Positions 52,873-62,067 of a DNA stretch of 64,000 nucleotides are shown here, piece by piece. Under the pieces are notes generated by a model. The model did no database searches and had not been told where the DNA came from. It was given only the letters and a program-made list of their open reading frames with translations. The stretch is from contig NZ_JACTVJ010000018.1 in assembly GCF_014493765.1 (NCBI RefSeq), positions 186,001 through 250,000 on the forward strand, in the 5' to 3' direction. The stretch comes from Streptomyces polyasparticus. GTDB taxonomy: Bacteria > Actinomycetota > Actinomycetes > Streptomycetales > Streptomycetaceae. Position 1 is the stretch's first letter; every line of letters begins with the position of its first letter. Made by a program: the position numbers and the translations under genes.

Positions 52873-53241
52873 TCACCCCTCCGCGATCACCACGGCGGAC
52901 GCGATGCCCGCGTCGTGGCTCAACGACACATGCCAGCCGCGCACCCCGAGCTCGGCCGCCCGCCGCTCCACCGTGCCGGTCACACGGAGCCGCGGCTGCC
53001 CGCTGTCCTCCACGTACACCTCGGCGTCGGTCCAGTGCAGTCCCGCCGGCGCCCCGAGCGCCTTGGCGAGCGCCTCCTTGGCCGCGAAACGGGCGGCGAG
53101 CGAGGCGGGGCCGCGCCGTTCGCCGCTCGGCAGGTACAACTCGCTGTCGAGGAACAGCCGTTGTGCGAGCGACGGCGTGCGTTCCAGGGAGGCCCGGAAG
53201 CGGTCGACCTCGGCCACATCGATCCCGACCCCGATGATCAT
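52873..53241 (-). CDS. acpS: Holo-[acyl-carrier-protein] synthase
   Basis: Phosphopantetheinyl transferase of 122 residues. Begins [14 protein letters not shown] (Mg-binding Asp near 8), contains the motif [16 protein letters not shown] (catalytic Glu near 56) and ends with [21 protein letters not shown]. AcpS-type, working on fatty-acid synthase ACP and perhaps polyketide ACPs. ATG 53241 by homology. Forms an operon with nnr downstream. Confidence 0.94.
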   Translation of the reverse strand: MIIGVGIDVAEVDRFRASLERTPSLAQRLFLDSELYLPSGERRGPASLAARFAAKEALAKALGAPAGLHWTDAEVYVEDSGQPRLRVTGTVERRAAELGVRGWHVSLSHDAGIASAVVIAEG

Positions 53242-53423
53242 CCGGCCCTGCCCGGCTGTGGTGCGCGCATGGCGGCAGCCTACGGGGCGGACCGGCGGCG
53301 CACAGGTGGAGGGCGCACGCGGGCACAGGCGACGGGCGCGCAGGTATGGACCGGCGCTCCCCCAGGGGTTACGTTCGCCGAACCGGGGCCACGACCGCGG
53401 CGCCGGGTTCTGTGCTGGGGGGC

Positions 53424-53663
53424 ATGGTGCCGATACGCCGACGGATATTCGCCCGCAAGAAGACCGCAAGGGCCGGAGCCCGAGCCGACTTCTCCGGAGA
53501 CATCCACCACAAGCTCGGCCTCGACCTGCCCGAGGACGATCTGGGCGAGGACCTGGAGGACGCCCTCGACCTGTACGAGATGGGCAGCAAGCCCCGCTGC
53601 GAGGAGGCCGAGTACCTGCACCTGCTGCAGGAGGCACGGGACCGGATCGCCGCCGGGGAGTGA
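53424..53663 (+). CDS. Small acidic protein of unknown function
   Basis: Protein of about 79 residues. Starts [13 protein letters not shown] (basic), then an acidic region [23 protein letters not shown], one Cys in [20 protein letters not shown]. No family known to me. The open frame begins 26 codons upstream, but ATG 53424 after GGGGGGC is the better start. GC-rich third positions support coding. Between acpS (divergent) and coaA. Confidence 0.6.
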   Translation: MVPIRRRIFARKKTARAGARADFSGDIHHKLGLDLPEDDLGEDLEDALDLYEMGSKPRCEEAEYLHLLQEARDRIAAGE

Positions 53664-53774
53664 GGTCCGCGGGCAGGCGGGGGTTCCGCGCGGGGACGGA
53701 AGCGAGGCCCGCGGGGGCACCCGCGTGACGCACCCCACGCCACACCCTGTTCATGGAGCCGCAACAATGACTCT

Positions 53775-54761
53775 GTGATCACCTCGCCGCTGCCGGGCAC
53801 CCCTCGCCGCACGGAGCCCACCCCGTATGTGGACCTGACCAGGTCGGAGTGGAGCGCGCTGCGCGACAAGACACCGCTGCCGCTGACCGCGGCGGAGGTG
53901 GAGAAGCTGCGCGGTCTCGGGGACGTGATCGACCTCGACGAGGTGCGCGACGTCTATCTGCCGCTGTCCCGGCTGCTCAATCTGTACGTGGGCGCCACCG
54001 ACACCCTGCGCGGCGCGCTGAACACCTTCCTGGACACGGGCGACGGGCACGGCACCCAGAACGGCACGCCCTTCGTCATAGGAGTCGCGGGCTCCGTCGC
54101 CGTCGGCAAGTCCACGGTGGCCCGTCTGCTCCAGGCCCTGCTCGCGCGCTGGCCCGAGCACCCTCGGGTCGAACTGGTCACCACCGACGGTTTCCTGTGG
54201 CCCATGAAGGAGATGGAGGCCCGCGGCCTGATGTCGCGGAAGGGCTTCCCCGAGTCGTACGACCGCAGGGCGCTCACCCGCTTCGTCGCGGACATCAAGG
54301 CCGGCAAGGACGAGGTGACCGCCCCGGTCTACTCGCACCTCAAGTACGACATCGTGCCGGGCGAGCGCCTCACCGTGCGCCGCCCCGACATCCTGATCGT
54401 CGAGGGCCTCAACGTCCTGCAGCCCGCGCTGCCCGGCAAGGACGGCCGGACCCGGGTCGGCCTCGCGGACTACTTCGACTTCAGCGTGTACGTGGACGCC
54501 AAGCCCGAGGACATCGAGAGCTGGTACCTCAGCCGCTTCCGCAAGCTGCGCGAGACGGCCTTCCAGAACCCGGACTCGTACTTCCACCGCCACACGCTGG
54601 TGCCGGAGGACGAGGCGATGGCCTACGCCCGCCGCATGTGGCAGACCATCAACCTCCCCAACCTGACCCAGAACGTGGCCCCCACCCGGGCGCGCGCCAC
54701 CCTGGTCCTCCGCAAGGGCCCGGACCACAAGGTCCAACGCCTGCGCCTGCGCAAGCTCTGA
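53775..54761 (+). CDS. coaA: Pantothenate kinase, type I
   Basis: Enzyme of 328 residues that phosphorylates pantothenate, the first committed step of coenzyme A synthesis. Walker [19 protein letters not shown] near 99-116; other CoaA motifs are [28 protein letters not shown] and [21 protein letters not shown] and [16 protein letters not shown] complete the family. GTG start; the frame and length match. Nearby acpS uses the CoA product, which is a functional link but not an operon. Confidence 0.94.
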   Translation: MITSPLPGTPRRTEPTPYVDLTRSEWSALRDKTPLPLTAAEVEKLRGLGDVIDLDEVRDVYLPLSRLLNLYVGATDTLRGALNTFLDTGDGHGTQNGTPFVIGVAGSVAVGKSTVARLLQALLARWPEHPRVELVTTDGFLWPMKEMEARGLMSRKGFPESYDRRALTRFVADIKAGKDEVTAPVYSHLKYDIVPGERLTVRRPDILIVEGLNVLQPALPGKDGRTRVGLADYFDFSVYVDAKPEDIESWYLSRFRKLRETAFQNPDSYFHRHTLVPEDEAMAYARRMWQTINLPNLTQNVAPTRARATLVLRKGPDHKVQRLRLRKL

Positions 54762-54767
54762 CACCTC

Positions 54768-55139
54768 CTACTTGGCGGGCGGCGGGACCAGGGACTGGCC
54801 GTTCATGAAGGCCATCGCGCCGACCGGCAGCGCGACCACGGCCTCGAACGGTTCGTCGTGCGGATTGCCCAGACCGAACTCCGTACCGGCGGGCACGATG
54901 ATCGCGTCGCCCGCGGTCACCTGGTGCTCCACTCCGTCGAGTACGGCGACGGCCGCACCCGAGACGGCCACCAGGACCTCTTCGTGGTCGAAGGAGTGCA
55001 GGGCCGGCTGGGCGCCCGGGTGCACGCGGGTCTTCCAGACGCAGGTCTCCTTGGCTCCCCGGCTGGGGGCGGCGAGACCGGTGAAGGTGGCGTTGGGCAT
55101 GTCGAACGTCGGGGCTTCGGATGCGTGGATAATCGGCAA
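54768..55139 (-). CDS. Small cupin-domain protein
   Basis: Protein of 123 residues with a single beta-barrel cupin: HSFDHEEVLVAVSGAAVAVLDG (motif 1, His/Glu positions near 57-63) and PHDEPFEAVVALP (near motif 2). Metal ligands are partly present. The TTG at 55139 is chosen because GGAGAGGAAA lies just before it; starts further up would run into the operator array. Function unknown; possibly a small-molecule sensor or isomerase. Transcribed divergently from marR across three phased GTTGTACAAC-type sites, so almost surely controlled by that regulator. Confidence 0.85.
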   Translation of the reverse strand: MPIIHASEAPTFDMPNATFTGLAAPSRGAKETCVWKTRVHPGAQPALHSFDHEEVLVAVSGAAVAVLDGVEHQVTAGDAIIVPAGTEFGLGNPHDEPFEAVVALPVGAMAFMNGQSLVPPPAK

Positions 55140-55157
55140 GGCAATTTCCTCTCCAGA

Positions 55158-55216
55158 AGTTGTACAACTGAAGTTGCACAACATAAGTTGTACAACCATG
55201 GTTGAGTATCGTCAAC
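55158..55216. promoter_or_regulatory. Phased operator array between cupin gene and marR
   Basis: Three palindromes GTTGTACAAC (55159-55168), GTTGCACAAC (55173-55182) and GTTGTACAAC (55187-55196) have centres exactly 14 bp apart. A fourth half-matching site, GTTGAGTATC, begins at 55201 in the same phase and forms GTTGA-N6-TCAAC with the bases to 55216. The location, between divergent starts, implies MarR-type autoregulation. Confidence 0.8.
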
Positions 55217-55234
55217 CCCTGGAATGAAAGAAGC

Positions 55235-55702
55235 ATGGAACGCGACGACGCCCCCTTCGGTCTCCTCCTCGGCCTCGCCTACCAGCAGGTGGTCACCGAA
55301 CTCCACGAGCACCTGGCAGCCGAGGGCCACACCGGCCTGCGCCCGGCCTTCGGCTACGCCTTCAAGCTGATCGCCAAGGAGCCCCTGACCATCAAGGAGC
55401 TGGCCACCCGCCTGGAGATCACCCACCAGGGCGCGGCCAAGCTCGTCGACGAGATGGTCGCGGCCGGTTACGTGGACCGCGTGCCCGATCCCGCCGACGG
55501 CAGGGTCAAGCGGCTGGTCCGCACCGAGCGCTGCATCGCCCTCATGGAGAGCGGCCATCGCTTCCAGGAGGCGTACGAGAAGCAGCTCACCGACGAGCTC
55601 GGCGAGGAGACCACCGCGGCCGTCCGCCTCGCCCTGTCCCGGATCATCGACCGCAGCGACAAGCCCGACGGACTCGCGCGGTCGCTGCGGTCCATGCCCT
55701 GA
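55235..55702 (+). CDS. MarR-family transcriptional regulator
   Basis: Winged-helix repressor of 155 residues. Helix-turn-helix LTIKELATRLEITHQGAAKLVDEMVAAGYV near 51-80 and the beta wing DRVPDPADGRVKRLVRTE follow MarR. N- and C-terminal helices form the dimer interface. ATG 55235 after GAAAGAAG. The operator array at 55158-55216 lies between it and the divergent cupin gene, so it probably represses both genes and is released by a ligand or oxidant. No efflux pump adjoins; the likely target is the cupin gene. Confidence 0.9.
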   Translation: MERDDAPFGLLLGLAYQQVVTELHEHLAAEGHTGLRPAFGYAFKLIAKEPLTIKELATRLEITHQGAAKLVDEMVAAGYVDRVPDPADGRVKRLVRTERCIALMESGHRFQEAYEKQLTDELGEETTAAVRLALSRIIDRSDKPDGLARSLRSMP

Positions 55703-55772
55703 CCGCCGGGTCGCCGCGCTCCGTCCCGACCGCCCGGTGCGCCGGTGTCCGGCCCGGCGCTATGGTGCCGAC

Positions 55773-56723
55773 ATGCTGCACCTTCGCCTGATCACACCGT
55801 CCGACCGTACGGACGAAGTGGTACAGCTGATCGAGAAGACCGTGGGCACCACGCACCTCGCGGTGCTCGCCGGTGCGGCCCGCAACCCGCAGGGCGATGT
55901 CGTGCTCTGCGACGTGGCGCGCGAGGCGGGCGACGAACTGCTCGGCGGGCTGCGGGAGCTGGGCATCGACGAGTGCGGTTCGATCGCCGTCGAGAACATC
56001 GACCTGTCGCTCTCCAAGCGCGCCGACCAGGCCGAGGACGCGGCGCCCGGCGAGGGTTCGGACGCGGTCCTGTGGGAGCAGCTGTCCGAGGCGACCCACG
56101 AGGAGTCGACGCTCTCGGTCACCTACCTCGCCTTCATCACGCTGGCCACGATGATCGCGGCCTGCGGTGTGGTGCTCGACAACGCGATCCTGATCGTGGG
56201 AGCGATGGCGGTGGGTCCGGAGTTCGGACCGCTCGCAGGGTTCTGCACGGCGCTGGTGCAGAGGGCGCCGAGGCTCGCGGCCCGTTCCCTGATCGCGCTG
56301 CTCGCCGGCTTCGCCTTCGCCATGGTGGTGACGTTCGGCTTCAGCCTGTTCATGGGATGGGTCGACCTCTTCAGCGAGGCGAGCCTCCAAAAGGACAGGC
56401 CCAACACCGCGTTCATCTACGCGCCCGACTGGTTCTCGTTCATCGTCGCCGTCCTGGCCGGCATGGCCGGCACGCTCTCGCTGACCTCGGCGAAGTCCGG
56501 CGCCCTGGTGGGCGTGGCGATCTCGGTGACCACGGTGCCCGCCGCGGCCAACGCGGCGGTCGCCTTCAGCTTCGGCCTGTACAGGCAAGCGTGGGGCTCC
56601 ACCGAGCAGTTGCTGCTCAATCTGCTCGGCATCATCGTGGCCGGCACGCTCACGCTCCTGGCCCAGAAGTACTTCTGGTCCCGGCACCGGACCCGTACGC
56701 CGATAAAGGACTCCGCTGCCTAG
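55773..56723 (+). CDS. DUF389 membrane protein
   Basis: Protein of 316 residues. The first ~120 residues form a soluble ACT-like domain (MLHLRLITPSDRTDEVVQLIEK). The rest holds about six hydrophobic helices with the family markers LAFITLATMIAACGVVLDN, ILIVGAMAVGPEFGPLAG and SAKSGALVGVAISVTTVPAAANAAVAF, as in DUF389/TIGR00341 proteins. Biochemical role is unknown. ATG 55773 has TATGGT 6 bp before it and no ribosome site, so the mRNA is probably leaderless. Confidence 0.87.
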   Translation: MLHLRLITPSDRTDEVVQLIEKTVGTTHLAVLAGAARNPQGDVVLCDVAREAGDELLGGLRELGIDECGSIAVENIDLSLSKRADQAEDAAPGEGSDAVLWEQLSEATHEESTLSVTYLAFITLATMIAACGVVLDNAILIVGAMAVGPEFGPLAGFCTALVQRAPRLAARSLIALLAGFAFAMVVTFGFSLFMGWVDLFSEASLQKDRPNTAFIYAPDWFSFIVAVLAGMAGTLSLTSAKSGALVGVAISVTTVPAAANAAVAFSFGLYRQAWGSTEQLLLNLLGIIVAGTLTLLAQKYFWSRHRTRTPIKDSAA

Positions 56724-56795
56724 TCCCGCATACGCCCGCGGGCCGGCCGCCCCGAAGGACGACCGGCCCGCAGCCGTACGTATGACCCGGTCCGT

Positions 56796-58154
56796 CTAGC
56801 CGAGCGCGGACTTCACCACGTCGGCGAGGCGCCCGGCCACCGACCGCGCCTGGTCGATGTCGGCGGCCTCGACCATCACGCGCACCAGCGGCTCGGTGCC
56901 CGACGAGCGCAGCAACACCCGGCCGGTGGAGCCCAGTTCACGCTCGGCGTCCGTCACCGCGGCGGCCAGCTCGGCCGAGGTGGCGACGCGGGACTTGTCG
57001 ACGTCCGGCACATTGATCAGGATCTGCGGCAGCCGCTCCATGACGCCCGCGAGCTCCTTGAGCGAACGGCCCGTCTGGGCCACCCGCGCGGCGAGCAGCA
57101 GTCCGGTCAGCGTGCCGTCGCCGGTCGTCGCGTGGTCGAGGGCGATGACATGGCCGGACTGCTCGCCGCCGAGCGCGTATCCGTGCTCCTTCATCGACTC
57201 CAGTACGTAGCGGTCGCCGACCGCGGTCTGCACGAACCCGACGCCTTCGCGCTCCATCGCCAGCTTGAAGCCGAGGTTGGACATCACGGTCGCGACCACG
57301 GTGTTCTCGCGCAGCTGCCCGCGCTCGCGCATCGCGAGCGCGAGGACGGCGAGGATCTGGTCGCCGTCGATCTCGTTGCCCTCGTGGTCCACCGCGAGGC
57401 AGCGGTCGGCGTCGCCGTCGTGGGCGATGCCCAGGTCGGCGCCGTGCTCCACGACCGCGGCCTTGAGCAGGCCGAGGTGGGTCGAGCCGCAGCCGTCGTT
57501 GATGTTGAGCCCGTCCGGCTCGGCACCGATCGTGACGATCTCGGCGCCGGCCCGCGCGAACGCCTCGGGCGAGACCCGGGCGGCGGCGCCGTGCGCCTCG
57601 TCGAGGACGATCTTCAGGCCGTCGAGCCGGTTCGGCAGCACCCCGATGAGGTGGGCGACGTACTGGTCGAAGCCTTCGTCGTACGACTTGACGCGGCCCA
57701 CGCCGGCCCCGGTCGGCCGGTCCCAGGGAGCGCCGGTGCGGTGCTCCTCGTAGACGGACTCGATCCGGTCCTCGAGCTCGTCGGCGAGCTTGTGGCCGCC
57801 GCGCGCGAAGAACTTGATGCCGTTGTCCGGCATGGCGTTGTGGCTGGCGGAGAGCATCACGCCGAGGTCGGCACCCAGCGCACCGGTGAGATACGCGACC
57901 GCGGGGGTCGGCAGCACACCGACGCGCAGGACGTCCACGCCCGCGCTCGCCAGACCTGCGACGACGGCCGCCTCGAGGAACTCGCCGGAAGCGCGCGGAT
58001 CACGTCCGACGACCGCCACGGCGCGATGCCCCTCGAACGAGCCCGCCTCCCCCAGGACATGGGCCGCAGCGACGGAGAGCCCGAGCGCGAGCTCGGCCGT
58101 CAGATCCGCGTTGGCCTCACCGCGCACGCCATCGGTGCCGAAGAGTCGTCCCAC
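56796..58154 (-). CDS. glmM: Phosphoglucosamine mutase
   Basis: Enzyme of 452 residues converting glucosamine-6-phosphate to glucosamine-1-phosphate for UDP-GlcNAc and peptidoglycan. Starts [15 protein letters not shown]. Catalytic phosphoserine loop [17 protein letters not shown] near 100-116 (Ser in SASHN), metal loop [15 protein letters not shown] near 243, sugar loop GGEQSGHVI near 328, and phosphate site [14 protein letters not shown]. Downstream of rpsI in the same direction, the usual order rplM-rpsI-glmM. The upstream hairpin at 58188-58218 lies in the probable leader. Confidence 0.95.
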   Translation of the reverse strand: MGRLFGTDGVRGEANADLTAELALGLSVAAAHVLGEAGSFEGHRAVAVVGRDPRASGEFLEAAVVAGLASAGVDVLRVGVLPTPAVAYLTGALGADLGVMLSASHNAMPDNGIKFFARGGHKLADELEDRIESVYEEHRTGAPWDRPTGAGVGRVKSYDEGFDQYVAHLIGVLPNRLDGLKIVLDEAHGAAARVSPEAFARAGAEIVTIGAEPDGLNINDGCGSTHLGLLKAAVVEHGADLGIAHDGDADRCLAVDHEGNEIDGDQILAVLALAMRERGQLRENTVVATVMSNLGFKLAMEREGVGFVQTAVGDRYVLESMKEHGYALGGEQSGHVIALDHATTGDGTLTGLLLAARVAQTGRSLKELAGVMERLPQILINVPDVDKSRVATSAELAAAVTDAERELGSTGRVLLRSSGTEPLVRVMVEAADIDQARSVAGRLADVVKSALG

Positions 58155-58187
58155 TGGTTGTCCTCCGAACTACCTGAACTTCCCGTG

Positions 58188-58218
58188 TGCCCGGTTCTGC
58201 TCTGTAGAGCACCGGGCA
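58188..58218. promoter_or_regulatory. Hairpin in the glmM leader
   Basis: TGCCCGGT (58188-58195) pairs with ACCGGGCA (58211-58218), and inner GCTCT pairs with AGAGC around a 2-nt loop. It lies 34-64 bp before the glmM start and downstream of an AT-rich patch, so it is probably in the mRNA leader. Confidence 0.45.
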
Positions 58219-58284
58219 TGCAAGCCAATGAATACAGCTGAGCGCTTTATGTCGTTATACGCCCAAGGCCGTTGATAAAACGAA

Positions 58285-58317
58285 CGCCCCGGCAGCACTC
58301 AGCGTGCCGCCGGGGCG
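58285..58317. terminator. rpsI terminator
   Basis: Fourteen-base arms (58285-58298 and 58304-58317, one mismatch) and a 5-nt loop, about 42 bp beyond the rpsI stop. Confidence 0.75.
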
Positions 58318-58358
58318 AACGTGTGGCAGAAGCAACTGCCAAGCAGTGCAGCCAGCGA

Positions 58359-58880
58359 TTAACGCTTGCTGTACTGCGGAGCCTTACGGGCCTTCTTGAG
58401 ACCGGCCTTCTTGCGCTCGACCGCACGGTCGTCGCGACGGAGGTAACCGGCCTTCTTCAGCGCGCCGCGGTTGTTGTCCACGTCGGCCTCGTTCAGGGCG
58501 CGGGCCACACCGAGGCGCAGGGCGCCGGCCTGACCCGACACGCCGCCACCCGAGATACGGGCGATGACGTCGTAACGGCCTTCCAGCTCGAGCACCTTGA
58601 AGGGCTCGTTGACTTCCTGCTGGTGGACCTTGTTCGGGAAGTAGTCCTCGAGCGTACGCCCGTTGACCTTCCACTTGCCGGTGCCCGGAACGATCCGGAC
58701 GCGGGCGATGGCGTTCTTGCGACGACCCAGGCCGGCGGCCGGCTGCGGGTCGCCGAAGCGCGCGGCGTTCGACTCCGAGGTGTACTCGCCCTCGACGGGG
58801 GCCTCGGACTCGGTCGTGTACTGCTCGGGCGCCTCAGCCTCGATGTCTTCGATCGGCTGCTCTGCGGTGGTCTCGGCCAC
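58359..58880 (-). CDS. rpsI: 30S ribosomal protein S9
   Basis: Protein of 173 residues. The core (from about residue 50, [19 protein letters not shown]) ends in [12 protein letters not shown], the universal S9 C-terminus that reaches the P-site tRNA. About 45 extra N-terminal residues are acidic ([16 protein letters not shown]) and absent from E. coli S9; similar extensions occur in other Streptomyces. Operon with rplM. Confidence 0.96.
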   Translation of the reverse strand: MAETTAEQPIEDIEAEAPEQYTTESEAPVEGEYTSESNAARFGDPQPAAGLGRRKNAIARVRIVPGTGKWKVNGRTLEDYFPNKVHQQEVNEPFKVLELEGRYDVIARISGGGVSGQAGALRLGVARALNEADVDNNRGALKKAGYLRRDDRAVERKKAGLKKARKAPQYSKR

Positions 58881-58922
58881 GATGCTCCTCAGATTTCTTT
58901 ACGTCTTAGGGGGTGGCCGGAA

Positions 58923-59366
58923 CTACTGCGCGACCTGGGTGATCTCGAACGGCACCGGCTGCTGGGCAGCGTGCGGGTGCTGGTCGCCCGAGTAGACCTT
59001 CAGCTTCGAGAGCATCTGACGACCCAGGGTGTTCTTGGGGAGCATGCCCTTGACGGCCTTCTCGATGGCCTTCTCGGGGTTCTTGTCCAGAAGCTCGTCG
59101 TAGCGGACGGAGCGCAGACCGCCCGGGTAGCCGGAGTGGCGGTACGCCATCTTCTGGGTCTTCTTGTTGCCGGAGAGGTGCACCTTGTCGGCGTTGATGA
59201 TGATGACGAAGTCACCGGTGTCGACGTGGGGCGCGTAGATCGGCTTGTGCTTGCCGCGCAGGATGCTGGCGGCGGTGCTGGCGAGACGGCCGAGGACGAT
59301 GTCCTGGGCGTCGATCACGTGCCACTGGCGCGTGATATCGCCGGGCTTAGGGCTGTACGTACGCAC
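58923..59366 (-). CDS. rplM: 50S ribosomal protein L13
   Basis: Protein of 147 residues: [20 protein letters not shown] at the start, [18 protein letters not shown] in the centre and [17 protein letters not shown] near the end. GTG 59366 with GAAGG upstream. First gene of the rplM-rpsI pair, stop 42 bp from the rpsI start. Confidence 0.96.
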   Translation of the reverse strand: MRTYSPKPGDITRQWHVIDAQDIVLGRLASTAASILRGKHKPIYAPHVDTGDFVIIINADKVHLSGNKKTQKMAYRHSGYPGGLRSVRYDELLDKNPEKAIEKAVKGMLPKNTLGRQMLSKLKVYSGDQHPHAAQQPVPFEITQVAQ

Positions 59367-59382
59367 TTCGTAGCCTTCGCTT

Positions 59383-59421
59383 CTTCAGTGGATGGATTCC
59401 AGACATACGGATCCGCTGAAG
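59383..59421. promoter_or_regulatory. Leader hairpin of rplM-rpsI
   Basis: CTTCAGTGGAT (59383-59393) pairs with ATCCGCTGAAG (59411-59421), 11 bp with one mismatch, 17-55 bp before the rplM start. The place suits an autogenous r-protein control structure, as L13 leaders have in other bacteria. Confidence 0.5.
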
Positions 59422-59577
59422 CGATCATGCAGCTGGGGCTCACAAAGGCCGGGACGATGCCCGTATGCGAGCCACTGGTAACTGCTCCAGGGAACTTGCG
59501 CAGAGGCTCATCGCTTGGAAGCGACCATGCCGATACGCATAACGAACTGGCAGAATACCCGCGCTTACCCGTTCGGG

Positions 59578-60816
59578 TCAAAACGCGCGCTCGCCCTGAG
59601 GCTCTGCCACCTCCAGGGTACGGGCCCGCGGCAGCGGCACACGGTCCCGCCGGACACAGCGCATCCCCACGGTCACCGCAAGCACACACAGCGTGAACGC
59701 GTCCTTGAACGCCCGCCTCGTGCCGTACGGCGTCTCCAGGAACGGCCAGCCGAAGCCCGGCACCTGCGGCACCATCGCCACCCAGAACCCGGCCATCCGC
59801 GCCGGCGCCCCCTCCTGGCCCGCGCCCGCGAGCAGCAGCGGTACGACGACGAGCAGGTAGTGGTCGTACGAGGGGCGCGAGACGAGGAACGCGGCGAGCA
59901 TCACCATCACGGCGCTCTCCCCCAGCCGCGCCGGACTCGCCTTCCCCCACCCGCCATTCCCTGCGTCCCCGCGCCCCCAGCGCCGCCACGCACACCACAC
60001 CCCGGCCGCCGCACAGGCCAGTGCGAGGAGCGAGGCCGCGCCCTGCGGCACCCCGAGCCTGGGCAGCACGGCCGCGGGAGATGCCTCGTAGAGCCGTACG
60101 AAGTTGTCGTCCCCCTTGAAGAGGAAGGGGAGCGTGCGCGTGAAGAACCCGGCGGGGTCGGGCATCGCGAGCGCCGCGAGCCCCGAGGCGGCGGCCGGGA
60201 CCAGGACGCCCGCCGCGAGCGCGCGCCACCGCCGGGCGAAGAGGAAGAGGAGCAGCACCGGCACGAGGAGCGGCTTGACCGCGATCGCCGCGCCGATCAC
60301 GGCCCCGGCCGCCGTCCAGCGCCCCCGGTGCGCGAGCAGCAGCGCGGCAGGCAGGGCGGCGGCCGCCACGACCGTCCAGTTGGCGAGCACGATCAGGTGC
60401 CCGAACGGCGCGAACCCGAGGGCCAGGGCGAGCAGACCGAGCGCCGCGTACCGGCTGCGCAGACCCAGCCCGTACAGCCGCAGCGCGCAGACCCAGCCGG
60501 CGACCAGCGCACCGGTGACGAGCGCGGGCGCGGCATAGCGCAGCAGCCAGGACGGCAGGAGCACCTCGGGCACGGCCGCGAGGACCGCGCTCGGCAGATA
60601 GAGGAAGTGCGGGTCGTCGTACGGGGATCCGCCCTCCAGCCAGGTCCGCGCGGCCTTGATGACGATCGCGTTGTCCATCCCGCCGTCCGGTGCCTGCAGC
60701 CCGGTCCGCACGACACCGGCCCCGAGCACCGCGGCCAGCGCCCACCACATGGCGCGGGAGGCGGGCCGACTGAGCCAGCGAAGAACATCAAATCGCCCTG
60801 AATCTACGCAATCCAT
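59578..60816 (-). CDS. Polytopic glycosyltransferase, GT87 (DUF2029)-like
   Basis: Membrane enzyme of about 412 residues with roughly nine to ten helices, such as WWALAAVLGAGVV, VAAAALPAALLLAHRG and GALVAGWVCALRL. The early DGGMDNAIVIKAARTWLEGG and PHFLYLPSAV segments carry the conserved acidic residue typical of polyprenyl-phosphate-mannose-using GT-C enzymes. In actinobacteria GT87 proteins add mannose residues to lipoglycans. The start is uncertain: ATG 60816 precedes the first helix closely, while upstream ATG 60846 and a start at 60900 are possible. It converges with nothing and is divergent from the next gene. Confidence 0.8.
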   Translation of the reverse strand: MDCVDSGRFDVLRWLSRPASRAMWWALAAVLGAGVVRTGLQAPDGGMDNAIVIKAARTWLEGGSPYDDPHFLYLPSAVLAAVPEVLLPSWLLRYAAPALVTGALVAGWVCALRLYGLGLRSRYAALGLLALALGFAPFGHLIVLANWTVVAAAALPAALLLAHRGRWTAAGAVIGAAIAVKPLLVPVLLLFLFARRWRALAAGVLVPAAASGLAALAMPDPAGFFTRTLPFLFKGDDNFVRLYEASPAAVLPRLGVPQGAASLLALACAAAGVWCAWRRWGRGDAGNGGWGKASPARLGESAVMVMLAAFLVSRPSYDHYLLVVVPLLLAGAGQEGAPARMAGFWVAMVPQVPGFGWPFLETPYGTRRAFKDAFTLCVLAVTVGMRCVRRDRVPLPRARTLEVAEPQGERAF

Positions 60817-60923
60817 GGCAATCAACCTAGGCCGGAGGCCGTGCATCACCCGTGCATAACGCGCTGACCACCGCCGTACAACGCCCGCACCCGGCGTCAC
60901 CGATACGGCCTAAGATGCGCCCC

Positions 60924-61829
60924 ATGAGCTTTGGGCAGGGGGGACCCCAGTGGGGTTCCAGTGGTCAGCAGCCGCAGCAGCCGCAGTCGCACTGGGCGCC
61001 GCAGCCGGGCATGCCGCCCATGGGCGCGCCCGGCACGCAGACGCCCGACTGGGCCGCGCTCGCCGAGGCCTCGGAGTCGCGCGCGAAGCGCCGCAGGCTC
61101 CTGATGGTGGGCGGCGGCGCACTCGCCACCGTGGCCGTGGCGGCCGTCGTCGCGGTCGCCGTGGTCTCCGCCAACGACAGCGGCGACGGGAAGTCCGCGG
61201 GTGAGCTCCCGCCCTCCGGCTCGGCCCCCGGCTCCACGGCCTCGCAGCAGCCGACCTTCGCCGAGACCAAGCCGCCCCCGCCGCCGGACCCGAAGGACTA
61301 CATCTCCAGCGCGGACAAGGACAAGGCGCCGCTCAGCGCGGCCGGCCTGTTCCCGGGCAAGGACTTCACCAAGGGCGGCGCGGTCTACAAGAAGGGCGCG
61401 ACCGCGGAGACCAAGGACTGCGGCGCGGTCACCAACGGCCCGCTCGGCGCACTCCTCGAGGGCAACGACTGCACCCGGGTGCTGCGTGCCACGTACGAGA
61501 AGGACGGCGTCGCGATCACGGTCGGCGTCGCCGTCTTCGACACGGAGAAGCAGGCCTCGAAGGTCAAGGACGCCTACAAGAAGGGCACGATCAAGTCCCT
61601 CTCGGGCAAGGGCGTCGCGGCCTTCTGCAACACCACGATCTGCCGCTCGACCGCCAACTCGTACGGCCGCTACGCCTACTTCACGGTCGCAGGCTTCACC
61701 AGCGGCAAGGACGTCACGACCAAGGACAAGAAGGTCTTCACCGCCGGCGACGACATCGCGGGCCTGGCCTTCCAGCAGATCCACCGCAGGGGCGAGGCAC
61801 AGGCGTCGGCGGCTGTGCAGAATCCGTAA
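60924..61829 (+). CDS. Tail-exposed membrane protein with Gln/Pro-rich head
   Basis: Protein of about 301 residues. Residues 1-50 are Gln/Pro/Gly-rich; one helix at about 62-85 (LLMVGGGALATVAVAAVVAVAVV); a Ser/Pro/Thr/Asp linker; and an outer domain of about 180 residues with paired Cys (KDCGAV/NDCTRVL and FCNTTICRST). No enzyme family seen. ATG 60924 has TAAGAT 7 bp before it and no ribosome site, so leaderless expression is likely. Confidence 0.78.
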   Translation: MSFGQGGPQWGSSGQQPQQPQSHWAPQPGMPPMGAPGTQTPDWAALAEASESRAKRRRLLMVGGGALATVAVAAVVAVAVVSANDSGDGKSAGELPPSGSAPGSTASQQPTFAETKPPPPPDPKDYISSADKDKAPLSAAGLFPGKDFTKGGAVYKKGATAETKDCGAVTNGPLGALLEGNDCTRVLRATYEKDGVAITVGVAVFDTEKQASKVKDAYKKGTIKSLSGKGVAAFCNTTICRSTANSYGRYAYFTVAGFTSGKDVTTKDKKVFTAGDDIAGLAFQQIHRRGEAQASAAVQNP

Positions 61830-62067
61830 CCGCCCCCGGAAGTCCCTGACTGCCGCAGCCCGCCCTCGACTTCCTGTTCGACCCGAGAGGTCCATGTGAC
61901 GGCTGCGTCGGTAGTCTCCTCCCGATACGGCCGCAGTCATGCCGTGCGTTCCGTTCCTCAAGGGCGCGCAGAACGCCGCAGGGATCGGGGGATCCCGCTT
62001 CGCGTGACGCTCGACGGCCGTGCCGAGCAAGCCCTGGGGGGATTCCAGGGGCATGGGAGGGGCTTTT

